Assembly (NCBI GenBank): GCA_905182985.1
Contig: CAJJDN010000011.1
Location: 631,831-695,830, forward strand
Direction of reading: 5' to 3'
DNA: 64,000 nucleotides
From: Paramecium sonneborni
Lineage: Eukaryota; Ciliophora; Oligohymenophorea; Peniculida; Parameciidae
This document shows positions 37,988 through 52,569 of this stretch, piece by piece. The position numbers were made by a program, and so were the translations under genes. The stretch's first letter is position 1. Each line of letters opens with the position of its first letter. The notes beneath the pieces were generated by a model. The model did no database searches and had not been told where the DNA came from. It was given only the letters and a program-made list of their open reading frames with translations.

Positions 37988-39050
37988 TCATTCATCATCT
38001 TATTTTGTTCGACCTCTTGTCAATCTTTGTACAAAAATGTCATTACTTTCATCCATCTAAAATTTGGATGATGCAGCCCGTTCTCTTGTGAATTCTAATC
38101 CATCATCACTTATAATAATAAATTAGATTACTTAATTGGATTTTCTTTTACTCTATAGTTAAATGCGTATGGAACCATAAAGCATGGAAATAATTATGTG
38201 GCTGTAAATATAAAGATCATTATATTATTTTTCACATCTAATTTGTCATCTTCCTCAAAATTACATAATAGATTTTAGTCACTCCAAAAAAGTATTAAAA
38301 TTATAATTATGTACAATATTGTATTAATTGTTATTGAATACACTACCACCTAAATTTAATGAATCTTTTCGTTTGGTAGATCTGCTTCAAAAAAAGGACT
38401 TTAAATACTGTACTAGTGGCTTTCATTTTTATTTGAAGAGAATCTTTGTTTTACATAAACTAAAACTTTCTTTAACTTTCGACCATAATAAATTATTATA
38501 GACATAGTTATCAATATATCCATTATGGTCAATATTATCACAATATAGAAATAGCTATTTAGAATCCAACTTTTACATATTGCAAACACTGGTTTTTGTT
38601 AAGCAAAGACAAATTAACTATAATGTAAAGATAATTAAGTATAATATTTCCTTACTTGTGAGCTTCTTTCTTTTAAAAATATTAAATTTAACTATCGAAT
38701 TAATTTTATATAATACTCTCATCTGCAGATAATTTCTTAAACACTAGAGAAAATGTGTATCCTACAAGTGAAAAAGTTATTATTTAAATTAAGTTTCCTA
38801 ATAAAGTTAAGTGATTTTCATTTATTATCGAAAACTAAATTAAGTGAATCAATCCTTAAAATATACAAAGCATCATGGGTATTAATTCATAAACAAACTT
38901 ATTTGCATTTCTATATGTTTTAAAGCAGTAAAAAGTTGAAACTAGAATGATTAAAACAGATCCAATAAGTGAGATTATGTATCTAGAACAAGTAAATTTG
39001 TTAAAATTATTGTTCTAATTTTATTAGCAATAATTATAAATAGGGTACAT
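37988..39050 (-). CDS. multi-pass membrane protein, receptor-like, 333 aa
   Basis: ATG 39050, TGA 37988-37990, introns of 38 nt (gtaaggaaat...cattatag) and 23 nt (gtaatctaat...ttataag); 334 codons. At least six hydrophobic segments are spaced through residues 20-270, e.g. IISLIGSVLIILVSTFYCF, LIPMMLCIFQGLIHLIQF, IVIILTIMDILITMSIIIYY, ITINTILYIIIILILFW and IFIFTATQLFPCFMVPYAF, followed by a charged Arg/Asp/Glu tail. This would suit a seven-helix receptor of the cAMP-receptor-like kind found in protists, but signature residues are not clear. The 38-nt intron is long for this window and the fourth segment depends on it. Confidence 0.6.
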
Positions 39051-39158
39051 TATCTTTGGATATTAATTTATTATATTAATTATTTTCTTTAAGACATTTG
39101 TGAAAAGGAATTGTAATAGATTAATTATAAACTCTTTTTGTGTATATTATTGAATCAA

Positions 39159-39815
39159 ATGAAGAATATTCTTAATGTGTTAAAAAATAAAAACAAAGTA
39201 TTATTTTTATTTTTAATGGGCTGCTTATTTTTTAAGAATGCTGTAGACAACTTACAACCTCCAAAAAAATAGTTTTTTGAATTTCAAATGAAGGACATTG
39301 ATGGAGTGGATACTTCTTTATCAAAATTCAAAGGTAAAAAAGCTTATATTTGTGTCAATGTTGCATGTTCATGTGGTTTAACATCTAGTAATTACAGTGA
39401 ATTAGTAGAATTATACAAAAAATATAGGTATGTACTGCATTATTATTAAAAGTTCACAAGGATTAGAAATTTTAGGTTTTCCTTGTAATTAATTCATGAA
39501 TTAAGAATCTAAACCTGAACCCGAAATTAAAGAATATGTAATCTAAAAATACGGAGTTTCATTCCCATTATTTTAGTAATATATTGCAGCATATTTAGAA
39601 AAATTGAAGTAAATGGACCAAATACTCATGAATTATATTAATATTTGAGATTAAATTCGAATAACTTAAGAGTTAATGAATCCTAAGCTCGATAAGTACC
39701 TTGGAATTTTGGAAAGTTTTTGCTTGATGGTCAAGGAAATGTCGTTGCTTTTTTTCAGCCAACTCAAAAGCCAAATGAAATGATGCCATAAATAGAAAAA
39801 TTGCTAAGTTAATGA
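39159..39815 (+). CDS. GPX: glutathione peroxidase (Cys type), 202 aa
   Basis: ATG 39159 to TGA 39813-39815; introns of 25 nt (gtatgtactg...aaaag) and 23 nt (gtaatatatt...atttag). An N-terminal hydrophobic anchor or signal (VLFLFLMGCLFF) precedes the thioredoxin-like fold. Catalytic residues are present: VNVACSCGLTSSNY with Cys at the peroxidatic position, GFPCNQF with Gln, and PWNFGKFL with Trp and Asn. GPX family enzymes reduce hydroperoxides with glutathione or thioredoxin. The N-terminal helix suggests secretion or membrane tethering, unlike cytosolic forms. Divergent from the receptor-like gene by 108 bp. Confidence 0.93.
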
Positions 39816-40395
39816 CTTATTAAATATTCATTAATTAAAAAAATTTAGATTTTTCGATATTTCACTCAAAAATAGACATAAATCATTCTATTTCAATTTT
39901 TTAACTGACTTTACTTGATTTTACCCTTAATAAGTGGTATTTATCGGTTAAATTAAAAATAGAACTAAATATTTAAGTTACCACCTATAAAAATTAAAAT
40001 AATTTATATGAACAAATTTTATATCACATAATTCGTTAAAATCATTGAAGATAGAAAAATTAATTATAAAACTAATTTATTAATTTAAGAATTAAATGTT
40101 GATTTACCTAAAACCAATTAGTGAAGAAATAATAGACGATTTAATTATATTTTATAAATTATGTTAATTTGATTGTTTTTGATTTTTCTCAATATTTAAT
40201 TAATAAGATTTCAGTTTAAAACCAATCTTATTATAATTAATTTGGAAATTTGTATTTATAATAGATATTTCCTTTATTAAGAAACCCTTATTGATATAGT
40301 TTTTCTTAAAAAAATATCACTTAATAAATTAAATAATATTAAATACAATTCAAATTTCAAAAATATAGTAACAAATTTGATCATAAAAATAGTAA

Positions 40396-42452
<2,057 letters not shown>

Positions 42453-43329
42453 TTAAAGATATATTTTATTTAGTTTATTTATTTTATGTTACTTTCTCCT
42501 TAATTTTGTCAAAATAACACTTTATATCAACACATAAATTAAATCATATTTAGATTCCGAAATTTTTCATCTAAAATCTTTATAATTTATTCTAAGCCTC
42601 ATATTAAATTGAGCTAGTAATAATTCTACTCTATTCAAATTAATTATACAACTGTTCCATATTTATAAAAAATATAAATTAACAAAAAACTATTCTTTAA
42701 ATTTATATATCATAATAGAAATTTAGTAAAATATATTTTTTTATATCTTGGTGTGAACCTGCTTATTTAATTATTAACTTTTACTAGATCATTTCTTCTA
42801 TAAAAATAAAATTGATTATTCTTTATTATCTGAAATGTAGTTAAATATTTTCGATATTTTTCTACATGTTAACAATTTTTGTATAAAAAATAATTATCTC
42901 CTAAAAAATAACTTTTATTTAATATTTATACTTATATAAATTAAAAAAACCATACTTTTAAAAAAATATCATTAAATAAGTAGCTATTTCAATTTTAACT
43001 ATACATATTATTGTGTCTTGTTTATAAAATTTTATTTATAAAAAAATTTTATCTATAATTATTAAAATTAACTAAAAATAATATGATAAAGGGATGTCCA
43101 TAATATTTATAAAAAATACAAGTTGTCTATGAATTCAGTTTTAATAAATCAGTATTATGCGACAATAGAAATAATGAAACCATAAAGATTAAATATCTTA
43201 AAATATTTATCGCAAAAATAATGTCTGTAATAAATATGATTAAGTAATAATCTTTCAATATTCTTATAAATAATAATGCATAACATAGTTTAGAAATTAA
43301 TATTAATAATTATTTATATAAAATATTAA
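42453..43329. other. AT-rich divergent spacer
   Basis: 877 bp of very A/T-rich DNA between divergent MAPK15 and TLDc genes; nothing coding or structured recognised. Presumably holds both promoters. Confidence 0.5.
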
Positions 43330-44435
43330 ATGGATAATTTATGCACAGTTTGTATAAATTAAAAGGCAGTTAATAGGGATATTGAATGTAAATCATCAAG
43401 ATGTGATGAAAATTGTAAAAAAGGTACTTTTGAAGCTTGCTAAACTTGTAATAAAAAGTTATAAGGATAAAATTAGTAATAAAGCAAAAAAAAAGTAGAT
43501 GATTTAATAAAAGTTTGTTAGAGGAGCATTTCATTTATCCATAATTAATAAATTTATATGAAGCAATTTATAGAACATTAGATAGGGGAATTGATTAATT
43601 TATTATAAGAGAAATAGAATTCTCTATAAATAAATCTAACAGAGATTTTATAAAAAAAATTGGATTTTTATTAGGATTGTGAATCAAGATTAAATGTAAT
43701 GAAGAAAAATAGTGATTACAATAAGTTGAAATAATTGCCATTTTCATAATTGGAATAGTATGAAGATGATAAGATAATGGATTTTGGAAATATTAAAATT
43801 TTAACAGAAGAAATAAAGAATTTTGGAAAGAGAATTGTAAGGAAAACAATATAGAATGTAAGTTTGTAAAGTAATAATATGAAAAAAATAAATAATAATA
43901 ATGATAATAAGGAAAACTAAAAAGAGTATTAAGAGAAGATGAATGAAAGTAATATGTTTATATCTTTTTTACCATCATTAGATGAAGCAAGTTTAATTTA
44001 TAGATTAGGTTAGAAATATTAAATGCTCAAATAAAATAAAGTTTTAGGATTTATCTACACAACAAATTAATGCAAATTTGGTTTTTATTATAATGTAGAT
44101 TAGCCAACTAGTGGTTATAATTATTGTAAAGATTGTTATATTTTCTCAATAGAAAACGTATATCGAATACCAGTATAATTTATAATAAATTTAAGCCTAT
44201 GAAATTTTATCCAAAGGAAGAATGCATAAGATATTCGTTATTCTTAAATCATTCAAAGATTGGATTTGGAAAAGATTGTAAGGATATGTTAATAGATTTT
44301 GAGAATTTGAAAAATTGTTCATCTAATCTAGGGTCATCTTATGATATATATTCAGAATTAGATAATGAAAGTATTTTAGCAGGAAAAGCAACAAATTGGA
44401 ATATTGAGATGATAGAAATATTTGGTTTAAAATGA
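43330..44435 (+). CDS. zinc-binding, coiled-coil, TLDc-domain protein, 360 aa
   Basis: ATG 43330 to TGA 44433-44435 with one 23-nt intron (gtataattta...tttaag); 361 codons. Residues 5-45 have paired Cys (CTVC, then CKSSRC, CKKG, CQTC), a small zinc-binding module. A Gln/Lys coiled coil spans about 50-200. The C-terminal 160 residues form a TLDc-like domain: IYRLGQKYQMLKQ, GFIYTTNQCKFGFY, then the ending ESILAGKATNWNIEMIEIFGL, which matches the TLDc final strand. TLDc proteins (OXR1, NCOA7, TBC1D24) bind V-ATPase and protect against oxidative stress. This three-part arrangement is common in Paramecium. Convergent with ARMC9, 109 bp apart. Confidence 0.75.
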
Positions 44436-44544
44436 ATTGATTATTTACTTTATATTATAAATTAAAAATAAATTATAAACAAATCTAATAAAATGCTTTA
44501 AAATAAATAAGAAGCAATTATTCTATAAATGTATTAAATGATCA

Positions 44545-46911
44545 TCATTTTTTGGAAGCTCCAGGTGGGGTTCTAGGAATTTTGGGTTTAGAAGCAAATT
44601 CTTATAGATCATTGTGATTAATATTTTATTATCCTTATCCTTAGATTAATTGTTTTTATTAATTATGATGCTATTACAATTTTTAATTATATTTTTTATC
44701 ATTAGTATCATTATAGAAGGGAATTTCTAAAAATATAATAATTAATAATTACATCCAACAGGCATTCTCTCTAATTAAGATTCTCTAATTTATTCTTATT
44801 ATGCATTTCTTTATTAGACTTCTTTTAAAATGATAGAATCCATAACTAATTTTTGATTTTCAGCTTCATCTCCAAGTAATTCAAAATCTTTTTATAATAA
44901 TTCTTCTCCTATTATATTATCTTAATTATTAAGATCATCTTCCTCATCATCATCTCCAATACATTCTTCTTCTTCATCTTCAATATCATCAACATCATTT
45001 TCTTCTTCCATTTATGATTAATCATAATCATCTTCATCAGCTTATAATTAAGCAATCATATATTGAATCTATTTTTTGAATTTTTCATCAGAATTTTCTA
45101 ATAGTCTAGGTAATTCTTATGGTATTCCTAGACTATAAGCATAATCTCTAATTGTTTTTCTACTAAACAATGAATAAAATGTTCCATTAGTGAAAGTCCT
45201 TATTTAATCATTTGGATATTCAATAAGATCATATAACACATCAAATGCTAATTCTTTATGCTGAATTAACTCATCTTTTCCTCTAGTACTTAAAGATAGA
45301 TTCATAATAAGTGCAGTAATATATTCATAAGTATATTCACTTAGATTATTTTATTCCTAAAATAATATTCAATTTTACATTCTTTAATATTATTAATGTA
45401 TGATAAATTATGTTGTTATCAAGCATAAATGTTTAACTTTATTTTCTTAATGACATTTTTTAAAGAGCCCCAATAGCATTCTTCCTTATAAGACTATCAG
45501 ATTACTCTTTTTTTATAAGATCAACCAAAAACTTGATTAATGTTGGATTCAAAGTTAAATAAGATCTACCATGATAATCTGAAGCTAATGCATTTAGTAA
45601 TTTTAAAGTTTAACATTAAATTAAATTGTGAGATTTTAAAATTAAATATTAAGCTAACAATATATTTTTGGAATGAGTTCCTATTATGTCATGAGTTGCA
45701 TAAGCAACAACTACTTATCTTCTTTACAAAGCATTTTTGGCTCTTGTAATTCTCCATCTTAAAGCCTATAATACATTAGCAACATGCTAATAATTATTAG
45801 ATTTTGTAAATAACTAAATTATTTTAGGATAATTCAATGGAACATATTCTTCAACTTAAATTGGTTTAATTGGAGTTGGTAATTCTAATTTAATTATATA
45901 ATAATTATTACATTAATTATTAGTTATATGTGATATCTCCTATTCAGCCATACTAGCCTTTTCAAATAACGAAATATCTTATGATTTATTAACTAAGTCC
46001 TCAAAATCTTGATTAAGAAATTTTTCATATTATAAAAGTTTCTTTTTTAAATTTGATATTTTTTGTTGATTTTAAATTGATTAATTGTTGTCTACAAACC
46101 TTTATAAATCCTTTGAAACTACCATAAGTTCTTTACAAAGAGAAAACCATTTTTACTATGCCTCAGTAAAGTTTTTTTCAGCATGACTATTTAATTCTTA
46201 ATATGCTTAAACCTATTAATTTAATTTCTGTTTAATTTCATTATTATCATTTTGTAATTTCAAAATCTAATCATTCAATCTCTTTATCTCTTTAGAATTA
46301 TCCTATTACTAATAATTGTTATGTTATTATGTTTGCTAATGCTAATTCTCATAATGCTAAACTAATTTTTATAAATGTGTAATTTATTCATTTTAAAATA
46401 TTGATGAAGTGAAATCTTTTAAACGTTCTTTTAAATCTTCTACCCATTAATTAGTGAATAAATGTTAGAATGTTTAATGTTTTTAAGGTTATTACACATA
46501 TGGTAAAGCATAAAATGGTAATACTTCATTAGTTTTTGATAAATCTTCACCTAAATGATATAATATTTATTTAATACCTTTTGAATCTAAGAATTGTTTA
46601 AATGCATTGATTGATTATTTATCTATTTATCCCTTCTTAGATAAATATGGATGAATTGGATAAATTAGAAAATAGATTTAAATGTAAAACTCTAATTTCC
46701 ATAATTCATAATCTTATTTGTTATTTTATGGTAAATTTTAATTCCATAATCTTAAAAAATTATCTCTGTCTCCTTTGTCAAAATATTATAACATTTAATA
46801 TTCTTATTGATTCCCTATTCTCTAATGATTATATTAAGATTCATTCTCAAACTGCTCTAAAGTCTTTATTAAGTTTTGCTTTATTAAATAATCTTAAACT
46901 ATAGTATTCAT
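44545..46911 (-). CDS. ARMC9: ARMC9 homologue, LisH and armadillo protein, 772 aa
   Basis: ATG 46911, TGA 44545-44547; introns of 22 nt (gtaaaattga...ttttag) and 26 nt (gtaattatta...ttttag), total 773 codons exactly. N-terminal LisH motif (IVQDYLIKQNLIKTLEQFENE), then KLEFYIQIYFLIYPI typical of ARMC9, a coiled coil at about 200-340, helical armadillo-type repeats at about 370-600, a strongly acidic stretch (Asp/Glu runs, 44,940-45,000) and a C-terminal SKPKIPRTPPGASKK. ARMC9 localises to the basal body and ciliary tip in animals and Tetrahymena, and its loss causes Joubert-type ciliopathy. A good example of a full-length ciliate orthologue. Confidence 0.87.
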
Positions 46912-46984
46912 CTTATCTTAAATATTAGTTTAATATGTAAAGTTTTATTCACTTTCTAATTCTTTTTCTCCCTAACTGTTACTT

Positions 46985-47119
46985 TCATTATAATACTGAT
47001 TATGATTAAACAGCTGATTCTGGTCTTTTTTATATCTAATCTTATTTTCTAACTCTATTCAATCCTGAATCCACTTTTGCTCTTGCTTCTTGTCTTGATT
47101 ACTATTTCTTTTAGATCAT
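46985..47119 (-). CDS. short candidate exon or micro-ORF, 44 aa
   Basis: ATG 47119 to TGA 46985-46987. The peptide is basic (RQEARAKVDSGLNRVRK) with a Ser/Gln end, much more protein-like than the surrounding frames. It may be a small gene or an unrecognised last exon of the C2H2 gene upstream; I found no intron that joins them cleanly. Confidence 0.3.
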
Positions 47120-47161
47120 AACTGATATTTTATAATAATTTTTATATTTATACAATTTTAT

Positions 47162-47958
47162 TCAAATGATAAAATTCCAGATTGTAGTGTATACTTCCCT
47201 AAATTAATCCACCTTATCCTATTTTATCAATTCAGAAAACAATTTATAGCTAGCTAAATTATTAGTTATATCCTTTTCAATAGCTAATCATAAAAATTAT
47301 TTCTTACTATCAAAATTCTCTCCTCTAAATATATATGCGTATATCAAAACAGTATATAATTCATTTATTATGTGCTTTTTCCAAATAGGAGAAGAAAATT
47401 TCAAATACATTTCAGCTTTCTTAGTAAAAACAGAATTTCCTTGTGTTTCTGAAATCAATCTACTTCCTTTCAAAATCTAACATCCTTTATTTTTATATTA
47501 CTTTTTCATACAAATCTAATAACTTTTCTTCCTCCAATTAAAAACAAGGCTCTTATGCATCTCTTACAATTATATTTTTATCATTAAAATGACCCAAATT
47601 ACTAATCATTATTGTGAACTTCATAAAATCAGGATCATTCATTGTAGCTACTGATTTACTTAATTCATCATCCACTTACTCTATTATTGGAGTTTATTCC
47701 TTTGTCTTTTTTGAAGTTGAAGGTTTTACTGTCCCATTCTATCTAAATAAAATCTAAATCCATTACAGGTGGTACACCATTATGTTTATTTTTTATATGA
47801 GTATATAATGCAGCATTTGTTCCATACTTTCTTCCACAATTCGGATCTCCACATATGAAATCCTTCTCTATCTCCTCTTTCTTTCTTCTGTGTTTTGTTG
47901 CTGTTTCTTCCTTTCTTCCACTTCCAGATTATTATTATTATTACTCTTCTTCACTCAT
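47162..47958 (-). CDS. C2H2 zinc-finger protein, 239 aa
   Basis: ATG 47958 to TGA 47162-47164, introns of 28 nt (gtaatggat...agatag), 25 nt (gtaatataa...gttag) and 24 nt (gtaagaaata...attag); 240 codons. One finger at residues about 34-57: FICGDPNCGRKYGTNAALYT followed by HIKNKH, i.e. C-x4-C-x12-H-x4-H. A basic region precedes it. The rest is helical without a second finger. A single finger suggests RNA or protein contact or weak DNA binding. The downstream peptide at 46,985-47,119 could belong to it. Confidence 0.7.
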
Positions 47959-48068
47959 TATATTTTTTTAACCAAAAATATATAATTGTTTTAAAATTTT
48001 TTTCATAAAATAATAGATTTTGAATGATAATCACAAATCATCGTCATTCTAAAAATAAAAAGAGGCAT

Positions 48069-48686
48069 TCAAAAGGTTATCTTGAAATTATCCAATAAAT
48101 AATTACTCTATGATAAAGGACTTAATTATTATTCATAATTTATGATACTTTCTTAATATTGATTAATCGGATTTTAAACAGAATTTTGTTCATGATTGCT
48201 TTCATTGATTTCTTATTCATATATTCTCAAATGTTGATTCCTTTACTTTAACAATTTAACAAAATAATCTAAAGCATTATCAGCAACTTGTTAGATAATT
48301 CTTTTCTTTTAAGAATTGATTCTGGTTTTGGGTATGAATTTTTTATAACAATTGGCATCAGTATATTAAAACAATTACTCTTCTTATATACAATTTTTGA
48401 TATGAAGCATTATTATTTTTTTATACTTAATATGATTTAAACTAATAAAACATTTGTCAACCAATGATTGTAATCTCTATTAAATCACATATCTTAATTA
48501 GTCGTACAAATGGATTTTCGCTCGAGAATGACAAATGATTGTTGTTCTAGATCTGCCAAATTATTTTGCTAATTATCCGGCTGACTTAATTTTATTATTA
48601 TATAAAAATCTTATCTTATCTATGATTTTAGAATCAAGCCTTTTTTTGTATGGACCTCTCTTTTTTCCTTTATTAATTTAATCCAT
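48069..48686 (-). CDS. helix-turn-helix protein, paralogue of the repeat-arm gene, 205 aa
   Basis: ATG 48686 to TGA 48069-48071, no intron, 206 codons. The N-terminus is strongly basic (KGKKRGPYKKR), followed by the helix-turn-helix SAGQLAKQFGRSRTTIICHS at 35-55, matching the repeat-arm protein position for position in its hydrophobic and Gly residues, and ending ..YDQL versus ..YDQF. Further on INSQKKRIIQQVADNALDYF aligns with IFSQKKRIIQFVLDDAFSYY. Overall identity is modest, so this is an old paralogue, single copy here and not in a repeat. The C-terminus is Asn/Gln/Ser-rich rather than acidic. DNA binding inferred. Confidence 0.7.
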
Positions 48687-49672
48687 TTCGTAATATTAAT
48701 TTTAATTAAACTAGTTTCTATATAGAAGTTAAATAGCCACTTATATAACAAATAATTATTGCTATCTAAAAATGGTGCGTATTATCAAATTGATGTAGAT
48801 TTAAATAATTTTTAATTGGTAATAATAATACTATAGCATTATGTTTATTGATTTTTTATTGATATTTTAGTTTATCAATTTTTTATTATATCAGAAAATT
48901 ACTATGTATATTATGATCATCTTAAATAATGTGCAAAATTTATTTTTAAATATTGATAAAAAAAAGTAAAAAGTATCATCATTTAAAATATTAAAACATT
49001 AAATTAAAACACCTCTTTATTTAGGCTTTTTAAATATTTAAGAAAAAATAAATAAGCAAGGAATTACTCAAAGAATATTAAAGTTTAGATTTTTTGTAAG
49101 TGAAAGACCATTTATCTTTTTAGAATTAGTGAAAGGCCCTTGCTAAAAAGCTTTAAAAAAGGAAAATGGTATATATATAATTAGGAAATTTAAAATAGAA
49201 AAATAAGGCATTTTCCATTTCAGGATTATACTTACAGAATGCTGCAAAACTCGAATAATTAGAATTATGAGTTGAAAAATTATTTATAGAGAATATGAGA
49301 ATTCTCTTGGAATTATTCTAGATCTTGGGGAACTTCAATAAAACCCTGACTCTTATTCCTAAAGAAGAATAAGAATTTCGGAATAAAAAGGACAAACTTA
49401 AATAATATTAATCTTAAAAAATAAGTTTGCCAATCGATATGAAGGAAAATGCGTAGTTGCCAAAATAATTAACATTTAAAGCATGTAAATATCAACGGAA
49501 AAATTGTTATTCAACATTAAATAAAAAGGCTAAGTTAAAATTGAATCTAAATCTTATTAGAGGAAAGGTTCTCTTTTGCTGATAAAATTTTGGGATGTTT
49601 ATTTACAAAAATTAGATTCATATTAATTAATAGATATTTATTAATCTTAAAAAAATTATAAATATTATAGTT
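48687..49672. other. spacer with uninterpreted coding-like debris
   Basis: Plus-strand frames around 49,060-49,640 show short protein-like stretches (e.g. ITQRILKFRFFVSERPFIFL, YEGKCVVAKIINIQSM) broken by TGA. No family recognised; possibly a decayed gene. Confidence 0.3.
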
Positions 49673-51089
49673 TCAATTTTAATCAATTTAATCAATTATG
49701 TTAAAAGGTTAAACAAAATTTTATTATGGAATTTCTTGGAATTAATTATTTAATTAGGAATTTGAATCTTCGAGATTTCTTATTTATTATAAAGATGCTC
49801 TATGAATAATATTAAAGTTAGAAACCCTTTAAATAAAGTTCGAGTTAAATTTTTTTTTATTTTAAGGCGTTACATCTGTTTATTTCTAAATCATTAATTT
49901 TTAGAACTCCTCTTCAGTAAATTTCAATCTACAACAAGGACAATTTTTATTCTTCCTAAACCTTAAATAGTTTTTAGGATGATTTACCATTCCATAATGC
50001 ATTTATCATGAAACGTATGATCGCAAGGTGTTTCTCTCACATTATCATTTTATTCATAATTCAAAAGACAAATACAACAAAAGTCATTCAGCATTTCAGC
50101 TGAAACCTTTTGAGATGGCATATATTTATCTAACATTTCTATAACAATCTCTTGTGTATCTATAGAAAGCACTTTTAATTATTTTCTAAACTAAATTATC
50201 AAGCAAATTATAATCAAAATTGAAAAAACAACTACCCCTATAATAGCAATGATTCCCCAAATTGGAAAGTTATCATCAGTATCAAAGATTTCTTATAAAA
50301 ATAAGTTTATATCAGCCTCTGAAGTTTGGTTAAAATTATATAAACCAATTATTATCACAGCTTTAGATTCGCTTGCTTATCCTTTTAATTTAACCTGATA
50401 GATGTATTCTTAAGGTATCAAATTGAAGTAAGAATTAAAGGAAGGCAGCTTTGTAAAATGAGATATATTAAAGGGAACTAATGATATTCCAACATCTGAT
50501 TGACCATTTTCTATTAATAACTATTTAGAAATCTATAAAATTACTTAATACTCATCATCCTATTCAATCGTATAATAAAAATAAAACCAAGTCATTTTGC
50601 CCACTGTAATTTTAGTCTTAGGTATTTATTCTAATACAAGCTATTCTGAACAATTTGTTGAGTAATAAGGGAACCTACATTAAACTTTTTATTATGGTTA
50701 ATCTGTTATATATAAAGAGTATTTGAATTATCGAATATCTTCTATCAAATAATTACATATTTTTTAGTATAAAACATTTATAGCTATTTCAGTTGTTTAT
50801 TTGACATATATGTTTTAGACCTCAAATTTTTAATAAAATGCATCTAAATCAATAACTGTTTAATTGGTGCCATTCTATTTGCATTCCACTACCAACTATA
50901 AAGAGAATCTTTGATCTTTTGGAAATTCAAGAATTTATAACTTACCTATAGAAATTTAATTGATACCTTAATTAAGTAAAGACTTGTATGATTTAAAGTA
51001 TAATTCAAATTGTTAATTTCTGTGATATAAGTGTTGTTAAAAATAATCAATTCGCTTTTAACAAAAGGTATTATCAATAAAATTAACAT
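49673..51089 (-). CDS. membrane-anchored RING-H2 ubiquitin ligase, 454 aa
   Basis: ATG 51089, TGA 49673-49675; introns of 26 nt (gtatcaatt...ggtaag) and 26 nt (gtaaatcatc...tttaag), 455 codons. Starts with a signal peptide (MLILLIIPFVKSE), then about 250 residues of ectodomain with several Cys, a membrane helix (IIAIIGVVVFSILIIICLII) near 268-290 and a cytosolic RING-H2 at about 329-372: CCICLLNYE, PCDHTFHDKC, NCPCCR, with the full Cys/His set. A polar Gln/Asn tail follows. This layout is that of Goliath/RNF13-like ligases of the endosomal system. The second intron splits the RING Trp codon. The first upstream ATG (51,150) is less likely because it lacks the signal peptide in frame. Confidence 0.85.
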
Positions 51090-51799
51090 TATAAATATTC
51101 AAATTATAAAAAGAATCTAAAATTATTAACAAACTAGTTTTCAAAATTCTATATTTCATAAAAGCAATATAACCTATTAATTTACTTTTAGTATTATATT
51201 ATTTCATATAAATTATTTATGCTATTAAATTAAATTGGAGTAATTTTTTTCAATTTGGCATTTTTAAGTCCCATATTAGGCTAGTTTAAAGGATCTGTCA
51301 AAAAGGTTTTATACATATTGATAGGAATCCTTTAAATTTACATTTATCTAACCTAGATAAAACCAATTAATTATTATGAGCAATATAAAGTATTATAGAT
51401 AGAGAAATTATTAGATTACAAGAAAATTTGAGTAAAGTGAATTAAGATAGGCTTATAAGAGAATCATGCTTGAATATCATCCTGATAGAAATCCTCAAAT
51501 TACATCAGAATAATTTAATTTTTTGAAAAATATAAATGAAATATTAAAATCAGATGAGGCAAGATAATGTAAAGACTTTTTTTAAAAGTAGAATATGATC
51601 AATTTGGCGTTATTGTAGAAAGCAATATAAATCCATTACCAGCAATCATTTATAGAATTAGATTAACACGATTATTCTTTTACATGATTGTCTTTTTAAT
51701 TCAATTAGTCAATACTTAAGATTAAAAGAAAGAATCAAAAAAAATGACAATTTTGGTTTTAATTTTAGGCTTTTTAGACTTTTAATTAGTTGAATAACC
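51073..51799. repeat. segment duplicated at 52,267-52,993 across a gap
   Basis: 727 bp identical by eye to 52,267-52,993 at constant offset 1,194. The first copy ends at N (51,800) and the second starts after N (52,266), which is how overlapping unmerged contig ends appear. It spans the RING gene start and the first part of the J-protein gene. Confidence 0.85.
51376..51799 (+). CDS. J-domain protein, truncated first placement
   Basis: Identical to the start of the gene at 52,570-53,339 and broken by the N run at 51,800. Treat as the same gene. Confidence 0.6.
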
Positions 51800-52266
51800 N
51801 NNNNNNNNNNNNNNNNNNNNNNNNNNNNNNNNNNNNNNNNNNNNNNNNNNNNNNNNNNNNNNNNNNNNNNNNNNNNNNNNNNNNNNNNNNNNNNNNNNNN
51901 NNNNNNNNNNNNNNNNNNNNNNNNNNNNNNNNNNNNNNNNNNNNNNNNNNNNNNNNNNNNNNNNNNNNNNNNNNNNNNNNNNNNNNNNNNNNNNNNNNNN
52001 NNNNNNNNNNNNNNNNNNNNNNNNNNNNNNNNNNNNNNNNNNNNNNNNNNNNNNNNNNNNNNNNNNNNNNNNNNNNNNNNNNNNNNNNNNNNNNNNNNNN
52101 NNNNNNNNNNNNNNNNNNNNNNNNNNNNNNNNNNNNNNNNNNNNNNNNNNNNNNNNNNNNNNNNNNNNNNNNNNNNNNNNNNNNNNNNNNNNNNNNNNNN
52201 NNNNNNNNNNNNNNNNNNNNNNNNNNNNNNNNNNNNNNNNNNNNNNNNNNNNNNNNNNNNNNNNNN
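51800..52266. other. assembly gap, 467 N
   Basis: Run of N flanked by a direct 727-bp duplication; apparent open frames through it are meaningless. Confidence 0.99.
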
Positions 52267-52569
52267 ATCAATAAAATTAACATTATAAATATTCAAATTA
52301 TAAAAAGAATCTAAAATTATTAACAAACTAGTTTTCAAAATTCTATATTTCATAAAAGCAATATAACCTATTAATTTACTTTTAGTATTATATTATTTCA
52401 TATAAATTATTTATGCTATTAAATTAAATTGGAGTAATTTTTTTCAATTTGGCATTTTTAAGTCCCATATTAGGCTAGTTTAAAGGATCTGTCAAAAAGG
52501 TTTTATACATATTGATAGGAATCCTTTAAATTTACATTTATCTAACCTAGATAAAACCAATTAATTATT

